Below, in pieces: positions 17,810 to 24,658 of a stretch of DNA of 38,301 bases. Position 1 is the first letter of the stretch; the number at the start of each line of letters is the position of its first letter. Position numbers and translations under genes: made by a program. Under the pieces are notes generated by a model, which had not been told where the DNA came from, did not search any database, and saw nothing but the letters and a program-made list of their open reading frames with translations. The stretch is from Pseudomonas sp. 21 (lineage in GTDB: Bacteria; Pseudomonadota; Gammaproteobacteria; Pseudomonadales; Pseudomonadaceae): positions 702,454 through 740,754 of the forward strand of contig NZ_JYOA01000007.1 of assembly GCF_000955805.1 (NCBI RefSeq), given 5' to 3'.

Positions 17810-19000
17810 ATGCGCTACTCGAACTTCACCCAACGCATCGCCGGCGACGGCGCCGCCGCCTGGGACATCCACTACCGCGCCCTGGCGCGCCTGGAGCAGG
17901 GCGACGACATCCTGCTGCTGTCGGTGGGCGACCCCGATTTCGACACTCCCGTGCCCATCGTGCAGTCGGCCATCGACAGCCTGCTGGCCGGCAACACCCA
18001 CTACGCCGACGTACGCGGCAAGCGCTCGCTGCGCGAGGCCATCGCCCGCCGCCACAGCGAACGCAGTGGCCAGGCGGTCACCAGCGACGACGTGGTGGTG
18101 CTGGCCGGTGCGCAGTGCGCGCTGTATGCCGTGGCGCAGTGCGTGCTCAATCCGGGCGATGAAGTGATTGTCGCCGAGCCGATGTACGTCACCTACGAAG
18201 CGGTGTTCGGTGCCTGTGGCGCCAAGGTCATCCCGGTGTCGGTGCGTTCGGAGCACGGCTTCCGCGTGCAGGCCGAGGATGTCGCCGCGCTGATCACCCC
18301 GCGCACCCGCGCGCTGGCCATCAACAGCCCGCACAACCCCTCCGGCGCCAGCCTGCCGCGCGCCACCTGGGAAAAGCTCGCCGAGCTGTGCGTGAACAAT
18401 AACCTGTGGATGATCTCCGACGAGGTCTACAGCGAGCTGCTGTTCGACGGCGAACACGTCAGCCCCGCCAGCCTGCCGGGCATGGCCGAGCGCACCGCGA
18501 CCCTCAACAGCCTGTCGAAATCCCACGCCATGACCGGCTGGCGCGTGGGCTGGGTGGTTGGCCCGCGCGAGCTCTGCGCGCACCTGGAAAACCTCGCCCT
18601 GTGCATGCTCTACGGCTCGCCGGACTTCATCCAGGACGCCGCCTGCACCGCGCTGGAAGCCCGGCTGCCGGAACTGGAAGCCATGCGTGAGGCCTACCGC
18701 CAGCGCCGCGACCTGGTGCTCGACTGCCTCGCCGATTGCGTCGGCGTGCGCGCGCTGCGCCCGGACGGTGGCATGTTCGTGATGGTGGATATCCGCGCCA
18801 CCGGGCTCTCCGCCCAGGACTTCGCCGACGTGCTGCTGGACCGCCACGGCGTCTCCGTGCTGGCCGGCGAAGCCTTCGGCCCCAGCGCCGCCGGGCACAT
18901 CCGCCTGGGCCTGGTGCTCGGCGCCGAGCCGCTGCGCGAAGCCTGCCGCCGCATCGCCCTGTGCGCCGCCGAACTGCTCAAGGAAAAACGCTATGCATGA
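17810..19000 (+). CDS. aruH: Arginine:pyruvate transaminase (AruH)
   Basis: A 396-residue class I/II PLP aminotransferase. It transfers the alpha-amino group of L-arginine to pyruvate, giving 2-ketoarginine, the first step of the arginine transaminase pathway. Visible marks are SVGDPDFDTP, NSPHNPSGASLPR, the SDEVYSELLF motif, the Schiff-base Lys237 in LNSLSKSHAMTGWRVGW and the carboxylate-binding Arg near the C-terminus (HIRLGL). The N-terminus MRYS matches what I recall of AruH, and ATG 17810 is well spaced from AAGGA; an ATG three codons upstream is too close to it. It overlaps the aldehyde dehydrogenase gene by eight bases. Confidence 0.94.
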   Translation: MRYSNFTQRIAGDGAAAWDIHYRALARLEQGDDILLLSVGDPDFDTPVPIVQSAIDSLLAGNTHYADVRGKRSLREAIARRHSERSGQAVTSDDVVVLAGAQCALYAVAQCVLNPGDEVIVAEPMYVTYEAVFGACGAKVIPVSVRSEHGFRVQAEDVAALITPRTRALAINSPHNPSGASLPRATWEKLAELCVNNNLWMISDEVYSELLFDGEHVSPASLPGMAERTATLNSLSKSHAMTGWRVGWVVGPRELCAHLENLALCMLYGSPDFIQDAACTALEARLPELEAMREAYRQRRDLVLDCLADCVGVRALRPDGGMFVMVDIRATGLSAQDFADVLLDRHGVSVLAGEAFGPSAAGHIRLGLVLGAEPLREACRRIALCAAELLKEKRYA

Positions 19001-20411
19001 CCGTACGCAGCTCTACATCGACGGCGCCTGGGTGGCGCCGCAAGGGCAGGGCGTGGCCGAGGTGCAGAACCCCGCCACCGAGGAATGCGTCGGCCGCGTG
19101 CCGCTGGGCGGCGAAGGCGACGTGAACCGTGCGGTGGACGCCGCCCGCCGGGCCTTCCCGGCCTGGTCGCAAACGCCGTCCCAGGTGCGCGCCGGCTACA
19201 TCCGCGCCCTCGCCGAACAACTGAAGAACCGCGCCGACGAGATGGCCGCGCTGATCACCGCCGAGCTGGGCATGCCAGTGCAGTGGTGCCGCATGGTGCA
19301 GGTCGATGGGCCCATCGAGGGCCTGGAAAGCTACGCCGCGATGGCCGCGCAGATGGACGAAGTGCGCGAGGTCGGCAACTCGCTGATCGTCAAGGAAGCG
19401 GTGGGCGTCTGCGCCTTCATCAACCCCTGGAACTACCCGCTGCACCAGTTGATCGGCAAGCTCGCCCCGGCACTCGCCGCCGGCTGCACCGTGGTGGTCA
19501 AGCCGAGCCAGGACACCCCGCTGCACGCCTTCCTGCTGGCCGACATGGTCCACGCCATCGGCCTGCCGGCCGGCGTGTTCAACCTGGTCAGCGGGCCCGG
19601 CTCCAAGGTCGGCGAAGCGCTGGCGTGGCACCCGGACGTGGACATGGTCTCGTTCACCGGCTCCACCGGCGCCGGTGTGAAGGTCTCCGAAGCCGCCGCG
19701 CCGACGGTCAAGCGCGTGTGCCTGGAGCTGGGCGGCAAGTCGCCGTTCCTGATCACCGCCGATGCCGACCTCGCCGCCGCCGTGCGCCATGGTGTGCAGG
19801 ACGTGATGATCAACTCCGGGCAGACCTGCACCGCGCTGACGCGCATGCTGCTGCCGGCCCATCGCTACGCCGAAGCCGTCGAGATCGCCCGCGCCGAAAC
19901 CCTCGCGTTGAAGATGGGCGACCCGCTGGACGCCGACAGCTTCCTCGGCCCGATGTGCTCGGGCGGCCAGCGTCGCACCGTGCTCGATTACCTTCGCGTC
20001 GGCCAGGAAGAGGGTGCGCAGCTGGTCTGCGGCGGCGCCGAACGCCCGGCTCATCTGGAGCGCGGGCACTATGTGCAGCCGACCATCTTCGCCGGGGTGA
20101 ACAACCAGATGCGTATCGCCCGCGAGGAAATCTTCGGCCCGGTGCTGTGCCTGATGCCCTATGCCGACGAAGCGGAGGCCATCGCTATCGCCAACGACTC
20201 GCCGTTCGGCCTGTCCAGCGCCGTCTGGGCGGGCGACCGCGAAGAGGGCCTGCGCCTCGCCCGGCAGATGCGCGCCGGCCAATGCTTCGTCAACGGCGGT
20301 GCCTTCAACTACCGTGCGCCTTTCGGCGGCTACAAGCAGTCCGGCAACGGCCGCGAATGGGGCGAACAGGGCTTGCACGAGTTCGTCGAGCTCAAGGCCA
20401 TTCAACTCTGA
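18993..20411 (+). CDS. Aldehyde dehydrogenase, likely for 4-guanidinobutyraldehyde
   Basis: A 472-residue NAD(P)-dependent aldehyde dehydrogenase. The catalytic residues are visible: Asn147 (NPWNYPL), Lys170 (VVVKPSQ), Glu245 (LELGGKSP) and the nucleophile Cys279 (NSGQTCTALTR). The start overlaps the end of aruH by eight bases with AAGGA upstream, so the two are translationally linked. The AruI product is an aldehyde, making oxidation of 4-guanidinobutyraldehyde to 4-guanidinobutyrate the natural role. In P. aeruginosa that step has been credited to KauB, encoded elsewhere, and I do not recall an aldehyde dehydrogenase gene between aruH and PA4975 there, so this may be a local, dedicated enzyme. 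Confidence 0.9.
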   Translation: MHDRTQLYIDGAWVAPQGQGVAEVQNPATEECVGRVPLGGEGDVNRAVDAARRAFPAWSQTPSQVRAGYIRALAEQLKNRADEMAALITAELGMPVQWCRMVQVDGPIEGLESYAAMAAQMDEVREVGNSLIVKEAVGVCAFINPWNYPLHQLIGKLAPALAAGCTVVVKPSQDTPLHAFLLADMVHAIGLPAGVFNLVSGPGSKVGEALAWHPDVDMVSFTGSTGAGVKVSEAAAPTVKRVCLELGGKSPFLITADADLAAAVRHGVQDVMINSGQTCTALTRMLLPAHRYAEAVEIARAETLALKMGDPLDADSFLGPMCSGGQRRTVLDYLRVGQEEGAQLVCGGAERPAHLERGHYVQPTIFAGVNNQMRIAREEIFGPVLCLMPYADEAEAIAIANDSPFGLSSAVWAGDREEGLRLARQMRAGQCFVNGGAFNYRAPFGGYKQSGNGREWGEQGLHEFVELKAIQL

Positions 20412-20422
20412 GCGACTGAAGA

Positions 20423-20600
20423 GCACCCTCTCCCCAGCCCTCGGCTTTGGCATCCTGCGTCACTCTACCTCCTGCATCCATGCAGTCGTCTCCCGCAAGC
20501 GGGAGAGGGAGCCAAGCGGTTCGGCGCGGCGGCGAAATTTCGCGGTGGCACGGATAGCTCCCCTCTCCCTTCAGGGAGAGGGGCTGGGGGGAGAGGGTAG
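20423..20600. repeat. REP cluster, CCCTCTCCC family
   Basis: Three units lie between the aldehyde dehydrogenase and quinone reductase genes: CACCCTCTCCCCAGCCC at about 20424, a short CTCCCGCAAGCGGGAG palindrome near 20490, and a full CCCCTCTCCC-TTCA-GGGAGAGGGG palindrome with a trailing GGGGAGAGGG at about 20562-20600. Confidence 0.7.
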
Positions 20601-20636
20601 CCACGAGCGCCGAAGTCAGATCATCAAGGAACTCCC

Positions 20637-21341
20637 ATGAACGTACTGATCGTCCACGCCCACAACGAACCGCAATCCTTCAGCACCGCGCTGTACCAAC
20701 TGGCCGAGGAAACCCTCCGCGGCCAGGGCCATGAAGTGCAGGTCTCCGACCTCTACGCGATGAACTGGAACCCGGTGGCCAGCGCCGCCGACTTTGGCGC
20801 CCGTGCCAACCCCGAGTACCTGGTCTACGCCCTGGAGCAGCGCGAAGGCGCCAAGGCCAGGACCATCGCCGCCGACATCCAGGCCGAGCTGGACAAGCTG
20901 CTCTGGGCGGACCTGGTGATCTTCAACTTCCCGATCTACTGGTTCTCCGCGCCGGCCATCCTCAAGGGCTGGTTCGACCGCGTGCTGGTCTCGGGCATCT
21001 GCTACGGCGGCAAGCGCTTCTACGACCAGGGCGGCCTGGCCGGCAAGAAGGCGCTGGTGAGCGTGACCCTCGGCGGGCGCGACCACATGTTCGGCGACGG
21101 CGCCATTCACGGCCCGCTGGAAGACATGCTGCGGCCGATCCTGCGCGGCACCCTGGCCTACACCGGCATGAGCGTGCTGCCGCCGTTCGTGGCCTGGCAC
21201 GTGCCCTACATCAGCAACGACGCGCGCCAGGACTTCCTGCGCCAGTATCAGGACCGTCTGCAGCACCTGGAGAACGACCAGCCGCTGGAGTTCGTGCGCC
21301 TGGAGCAGTTCGACGAGCGCCTCTACCCGCTGCCGCGCTAG
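20637..21341 (+). CDS. Flavodoxin-fold NAD(P)H:quinone oxidoreductase
   Basis: A 234-residue member of the flavodoxin_2 (NQO1/KefF-like) family. The N-terminus MNVLIVHAHNEPQSFSTAL is the FMN/FAD phosphate loop region, and FNFPIYWFSAPAILKGWFDRV together with the LGGRDHMFG stretch are typical of the family. It would reduce quinones or similar acceptors by two electrons using NAD(P)H. It follows the arginine transaminase genes in the same direction and, from memory, corresponds to PA4975, which also adjoins aruH. Why a quinone reductase keeps company with this pathway is not known; protection from reactive carbonyl or redox stress is a guess. Confidence 0.9.
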   Translation: MNVLIVHAHNEPQSFSTALYQLAEETLRGQGHEVQVSDLYAMNWNPVASAADFGARANPEYLVYALEQREGAKARTIAADIQAELDKLLWADLVIFNFPIYWFSAPAILKGWFDRVLVSGICYGGKRFYDQGGLAGKKALVSVTLGGRDHMFGDGAIHGPLEDMLRPILRGTLAYTGMSVLPPFVAWHVPYISNDARQDFLRQYQDRLQHLENDQPLEFVRLEQFDERLYPLPR

Positions 21342-21350
21342 ACGCTTTTC

Positions 21351-21430
21351 TGTAGGAGCGAGCTTGCTCGCGAATGGGTCAATCGGCGACTCCGGTTTCA
21401 AGCAGGTTCGCGAGCAAGCTCGCTCCTACA
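21351..21430. repeat. REPIN, GTAGGAGCGAGC family
   Basis: GTAGGAGCGAGCTTGCTCGC (21352 on) and its inverse (21407-21429) face each other across 34 bases just after the quinone reductase stop. It may serve as transcript end. Confidence 0.9.
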
Positions 21431-21484
21431 AGTTCTGTCCTCTGCCCGGTGTAATGGCTTGCGCCTGGCAATCAGCTGGCCAGA

Positions 21485-21520
21485 AACGAAAAAGGGCGGC
21501 CATCCGAAGAAAGGCCGCCC
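21485..21520 (-). terminator. Intrinsic terminator with no protein gene attached
   Basis: On the minus strand GGGCGGCC, an eleven-base loop, GGCCGCCC and TTTTTCGTTT form a classical terminator. There is no minus-strand protein gene upstream of it, which is what points to a small RNA. Confidence 0.8.
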
Positions 21521-21634
21521 CTGGAGAAAGAGTCAGTCGCTGCAGCCAGGTATGCGCGGGGGAGAGGGCCGTCGATTGGTGTATCGGCGGCCGTACGATG
21601 AGCCTGGTATGCCCAACGTTGCTGCAGCGACTTG
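21485..21634 (-). ncRNA. Candidate small RNA, minus strand
   Basis: On the minus strand a TATAGT -10 box (21646-21641) would start a transcript near 21634. About three bases in, GTCGCTGCAG begins a perfect ten-base stem with its partner CTGCAGCGAC (plus-strand copies at 21536-21545 and 21622-21631), closing a loop of 76 bases. A C/U-rich single-stranded linker containing CTTTCTCC, complementary to a Shine-Dalgarno core, follows, then a terminator hairpin and U tract. No convincing protein is encoded; a 61-codon frame there lacks a ribosome-binding site. The -35 region is weak. I cannot name the family. Confidence 0.5.
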
Positions 21635-21650
21635 TCCGGCACTATACGTG

Positions 21651-21680
21651 GTAACAATCGGCAAAAAACGACCCTATACT
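21651..21680 (+). promoter_or_regulatory. Probable sigma-70 promoter of the LysR gene
   Basis: GTAACA (21651-21656), an 18-base spacer and TATACT (21675-21680), about 80 bases upstream of the LysR start. It is back to back with the minus-strand TATAGT at 21641-21646. Confidence 0.5.
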
Positions 21681-21762
21681 GCGATTCAGTTTTGCGGCGC
21701 GGACAACAATGGTTGTCGTCTCCTACAGGCGCCTACGACAAGATCAACAGGCAGGGGGATGC

Positions 21763-22698
21763 ATGGATGTACTTCACGCGATGCGGGCATTCGTCCGGGT
21801 GGTGGATGCCGGCAGTTTCACCGCTGCTGCCAACGCCCTGGGGCTATCCACGGCCCAGGTCTCCCGCGTGGTCTCCGACCTCGAAGCCCAGCTTGAAGCG
21901 CGCCTGTTGCACCGGACTACAAGGCGCCTGGCGCTGACCGAAACCGGCGAGCGCTACCTGCTGCGTTGCCGGGAAATCCTCGCTGATGTCGACGAAGCAC
22001 AGGCCGAAGCCAGCGGGGCGCACCTCAAGCCGCGCGGTCGCCTGCGTGTGCATTCCCTCACCGGCCTCGGCCAGCAGCACCTGATCCCGCTGATCTCGCG
22101 CTACTGCGAGTCCTTCCCCGAGGTCTACATCGAACTGACCCTGGCCCAGCGCCAGCCGGATATTCTCGAGGAAGGCCAGGACGTGGTGATCACCCGCGAC
22201 CGCGAACTGCCCGACTCCGAGTTCGTCGCCCAGACCCTGGGCACCATCTACAGCGTGCTCTGTGCCAGCCCCGAGTACCTCAAGCGCCGTGGCACCCCGA
22301 CCAGCGTCGCCGACCTGCACCAGCACCAGTGCCTGCGCCTGCAGGACCCGACCTTCCCCGAAGGCTGGGCCTTCGAGGAGGGCAACGAGGAAAGCGTGAT
22401 CCGTCCGCGCGACACCTTCATGGTCAACGTCGCCGAGGCGCTGACCGGCGCCGCCGCCGCCGGCATGGGCATCTGCCTGCTGCCCAGCTACGTCGCCGCA
22501 CCCGCGCTGCGCCGCCGTTCGCTGGTGCGCGTGCTGCCCCGGCACAGCCTGCATGTGCGGCAGATCTATGCGCTGTACCCGTCGCGGCGCTTCCTCGACG
22601 CGAAGATCCGCACCTGGGTCGAATTCCTCAAGGCGGAGCTGCCACGGGTTTTCGAGGAAGACGAAGCAGCGCTCAACGATCCCGTCAACTGGGCATAA
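21763..22698 (+). CDS. LysR-family transcriptional regulator
   Basis: A 311-residue LysR-type regulator. The winged helix-turn-helix covers residues 1-60 (MRAFVRVVDAGSFTAAANAL, then STAQVSRVVSDLEAQLEARLLHRTTRRLALTETG), and the substrate-binding domain of the LysR type occupies about 90-290. Start at ATG 21763 follows AGGGGGA with good spacing; the frame extends upstream but without a better signal. Target genes are not evident. LysR genes usually act on the divergent neighbour, and here the only divergent transcript is the candidate small RNA at 21485-21634, so control of that RNA is worth considering. It belongs to the group often beside quinone reductases or efflux genes. Confidence 0.9.
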   Translation: MDVLHAMRAFVRVVDAGSFTAAANALGLSTAQVSRVVSDLEAQLEARLLHRTTRRLALTETGERYLLRCREILADVDEAQAEASGAHLKPRGRLRVHSLTGLGQQHLIPLISRYCESFPEVYIELTLAQRQPDILEEGQDVVITRDRELPDSEFVAQTLGTIYSVLCASPEYLKRRGTPTSVADLHQHQCLRLQDPTFPEGWAFEEGNEESVIRPRDTFMVNVAEALTGAAAAGMGICLLPSYVAAPALRRRSLVRVLPRHSLHVRQIYALYPSRRFLDAKIRTWVEFLKAELPRVFEEDEAALNDPVNWA

Positions 22699-22879
22699 GG
22701 CAAAGGGCTAGCGTGGCGGATCGTCGCAGCCGCTCTATATCGGTGTTCTCGGACGATCGGCGCGGATTGTTGCTTTTTAGGCAATGCTTTGTTGGTTAGC
22801 TAGCTATTTTTCGAGGGACTGTTGCGCCGTAACCTTTCATCAACCCCGACCAATCGGGTGTTCAGAAAGGATCACCGTC

Positions 22880-23074
22880 ATGTCCCGTTCGCTTTATGTT
22901 GCTGCCCTGCTGTCCGTCTGCTCGCTGTCCTTCACTCAGCTGAGCTTCGCCGAAGAATCGCGCCTGATGACCGACAAGATGGTCAAGGCCAACGAAGCAG
23001 TGATTGCCCAGCAGCAGGCCCAGTCCGCCGAGCAGACCGCCAAGGCCGCCGCTGGCAGCAACGCCGATTCCTGA
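22880..23074 (+). CDS. Small secreted protein, 64 residues
   Basis: A tiny exported protein. Residues 1-24 form a signal peptide (SRSLYVAALLSVC core, cleavage after SFA), leaving about 40 residues rich in Ala, Gln and Glu (KANEAVIAQQQAQSAEQTAKAAAG) that should be helical. AAAGGAT precedes ATG 22880. A short hairpin (CCCGA-CCAA-TCGGG) lies just upstream in the leader, and a strong terminator follows, so it is its own transcription unit. It loosely recalls PtrA N-terminal-domain proteins of Pseudomonas, small periplasmic proteins often induced by metal or stress, but the similarity is too short to assign. Confidence 0.72.
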   Translation: MSRSLYVAALLSVCSLSFTQLSFAEESRLMTDKMVKANEAVIAQQQAQSAEQTAKAAAGSNADS

Positions 23075-23128
23075 TCGGCCGCTTCCCCCGGGAGGCTCGG
23101 TGCGTGAGCCGGGCTTCTCAACACCTTG

Positions 23129-23157
23129 CGCCGCATAAGACATGCGGCGTTTTTTTT
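23129..23157 (+). terminator. Terminator of the small secreted protein gene
   Basis: CGCCGCAT, loop AAGAC, ATGCGGCG and a run of eight T: a strong intrinsic terminator 55 bases after the stop. Confidence 0.93.
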
Positions 23158-23183
23158 GCCTGCGTTTCCGGCACTGGGATAAC

Positions 23184-23208
23184 GACTATTACAGAAGCTG
23201 TAACAGTC
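23184..23208. promoter_or_regulatory. 25-base near-perfect palindrome, probable operator
   Basis: Arms GACTATTACAG and CTGTAACAGTC around AAG match at 10 of 11 positions. It lies about 50 bases upstream of a TATACT box and the candidate small RNA at 23261. It does not have the arrangement of the GacA upstream site (TGTAAG..CTTACA). Confidence 0.55.
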
Positions 23209-23260
23209 TTTCGCTGCCCGTGGTCTGTATTCCTGTCCAATCGGTCAATATACTTGACCC

Positions 23261-23386
23261 AACGACGCGGCTTTCGGGCAGCGCCGTTACCGGCCTCACC
23301 GCCGGCAAGCTTCCCGACGTCGATTCTTGATTGCTCCAGATCGATGTCCGTCTCAAGGCCGCTGCTTTCAGCGGCCTTTTTTTATG
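23261..23386 (+). ncRNA. Candidate small RNA, plus strand
   Basis: A TATACT -10 box (23249-23254, no matching -35, as in many RpoS promoters) would start a transcript near 23261 that runs about 125 bases to a strong terminator. The region between two terminators (23158-23354) contains no convincing gene: the frames there either start inside the first terminator or lack ribosome-binding sites. The transcript includes a CCGGC...GCCGG hairpin. The length, RpoS-like box and upstream palindrome recall stress-induced small RNAs such as RgsA, but I do not claim identity. Confidence 0.5.
23355..23384 (+). terminator. Intrinsic terminator of the plus-strand candidate small RNA
   Basis: AAGGCCGCTG, loop CTTT, CAGCGGCCTT and a continuing T run. 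It ends about 80 bases before the first membrane-protein gene and belongs to no protein gene. Confidence 0.92.
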
Positions 23387-23463
23387 CCCGGCAGATATCG
23401 GTGTAGCGGACTGATAGGCTGGGCGTAATCCGCAAAAAAGGCGGATTCGACAAGGATGCCGAG

Positions 23464-24465
23464 ATGATCAGTGACAATCCCTTCGCGACACCCCAAGCCC
23501 CGCTTACCCCATCGGCTGATGCTGTGGCGGCGACCGGCCGCGAGCCCCTGCTGTTCGTCGCCGCCATGATCGTGGCGGCGGCAGTGGTGTTCTTCGGCAG
23601 CACTGCCGTGCAGTGGATCCTCGACCTGGGCAGCTACCGCGAGCGCCTGCCGCAGTACTTGCCGAGCATGCTGGCGAACTGGCTGGGCGGGCTGGTTGCC
23701 TATGCCGCGGCGGTCCTGCTGCTGGTGCATTACCAGCGCGAGCGCCACGGTATCGCGAGCTTCAAACCGCTGGCCGGCCTGCTGGTGGGCTTCGGGGTGG
23801 CCTATCTGATTGCCACCATGATCGTCAGCACGGCCGTGTCCTACCTGAGCGTGCACTTCTATCAGTGGGCTTTCGAGCAGGACTCCCGGACCCTCTGGAT
23901 GGCCCTGTATGGCCAGGTCAATTCGCTGATCAACCTGATCCTGGGCTGCCTCCTGCCGCTCTGGCTGGTCCTGCGCCTGGCGCGCTCGCGGTGTGAACCG
24001 ATGGCGTCGGGCCAAGCCGCCGCGCTGCCGTCCTGGCACGTGGCGCTGGCGGTTGCGCTGTGCTTCACCGCATTGATCTACAAGCTGTTCACGGTACTCG
24101 GCTACGCAGCACTCTACCTGTACAGCGGCGCTGACGGCTGGCAGTCGCTATTCATGCTGTCGAGTTGCGTACTGCCTTTCGTCATCGTCATGACGGCCGT
24201 GCGGACTCACCTGCCCGCCCAGCTCTCGCGCTTCGCCGCCGGCCGCGTGCTGGCCTGCGCGCTGGTGCTGCTGGCACTATGGATGGTTGCTATCGTGCTG
24301 GCGTCGGACCTGGTGGCCTTCGCCGCCTACAACTCACTGAACTCCAGCAGTCTGCCGCTGTACCTGCTGCCGCCGGCGATCCTGCTGCTGGCGCTGCTCT
24401 GGCCGCTGGCGCGCTGGTGCACTGGCTGGTTCCTTGCCGAGCAGTTGGCCCGCTCCGCGCCCTAG
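23464..24465 (+). CDS. Eight-helix membrane protein, tandem family member 1
   Basis: A 333-residue integral membrane protein of unknown function, first of three tandem relatives. It begins with the NPFATPQAPL motif and has about eight membrane helices (near 29-52, 70-90, 103-125, 148-172, 192-218, 224-246, 258-280, 295-318). Shared family marks are VHYQRERHGIASF after helix 2, LWLVLRLARSR after helix 4 and LLWPLARWCTGWF at the C-terminus. No catalytic or transport signature is visible. An AATCCGC/GCGGATT hairpin sits 17 bases before the start, next to AAGGA. It is not clear whether its promoter lies after the upstream terminator or in the hairpin region. Confidence 0.78.
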   Translation: MISDNPFATPQAPLTPSADAVAATGREPLLFVAAMIVAAAVVFFGSTAVQWILDLGSYRERLPQYLPSMLANWLGGLVAYAAAVLLLVHYQRERHGIASFKPLAGLLVGFGVAYLIATMIVSTAVSYLSVHFYQWAFEQDSRTLWMALYGQVNSLINLILGCLLPLWLVLRLARSRCEPMASGQAAALPSWHVALAVALCFTALIYKLFTVLGYAALYLYSGADGWQSLFMLSSCVLPFVIVMTAVRTHLPAQLSRFAAGRVLACALVLLALWMVAIVLASDLVAFAAYNSLNSSSLPLYLLPPAILLLALLWPLARWCTGWFLAEQLARSAP

Positions 24466-24658
24466 TGTTTCCCACGCTCGTCGCACCGGGCACTCGCTAC
24501 AGGCGTCGCAGGAGCCTTTCTCAGTAAGCGCATGACATCCCGTTAGCCTGGGCTTGGCCAAGCGGCGAGAGAGAGTCCTCGGAGTGTGAGCCCGTAGTAC
24601 TGGTGGCAAAGGCAGTTACTGGGCAGTGTCGGGAGGTCACTTCTGCAGGAAGCAGGTC

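Noticed and set aside
21472-21657. A 61-codon minus-strand frame within the candidate small RNA
   Set aside because: It starts upstream of the likely transcript start and reads through the terminator hairpin, and no ribosome-binding site is visible.
23142-23330. A 62-codon plus-strand frame between the two terminators
   Set aside because: Its start codon lies inside the upstream terminator hairpin, there is no ribosome-binding site and the residue pattern is not protein-like. A non-coding RNA explains the region better.
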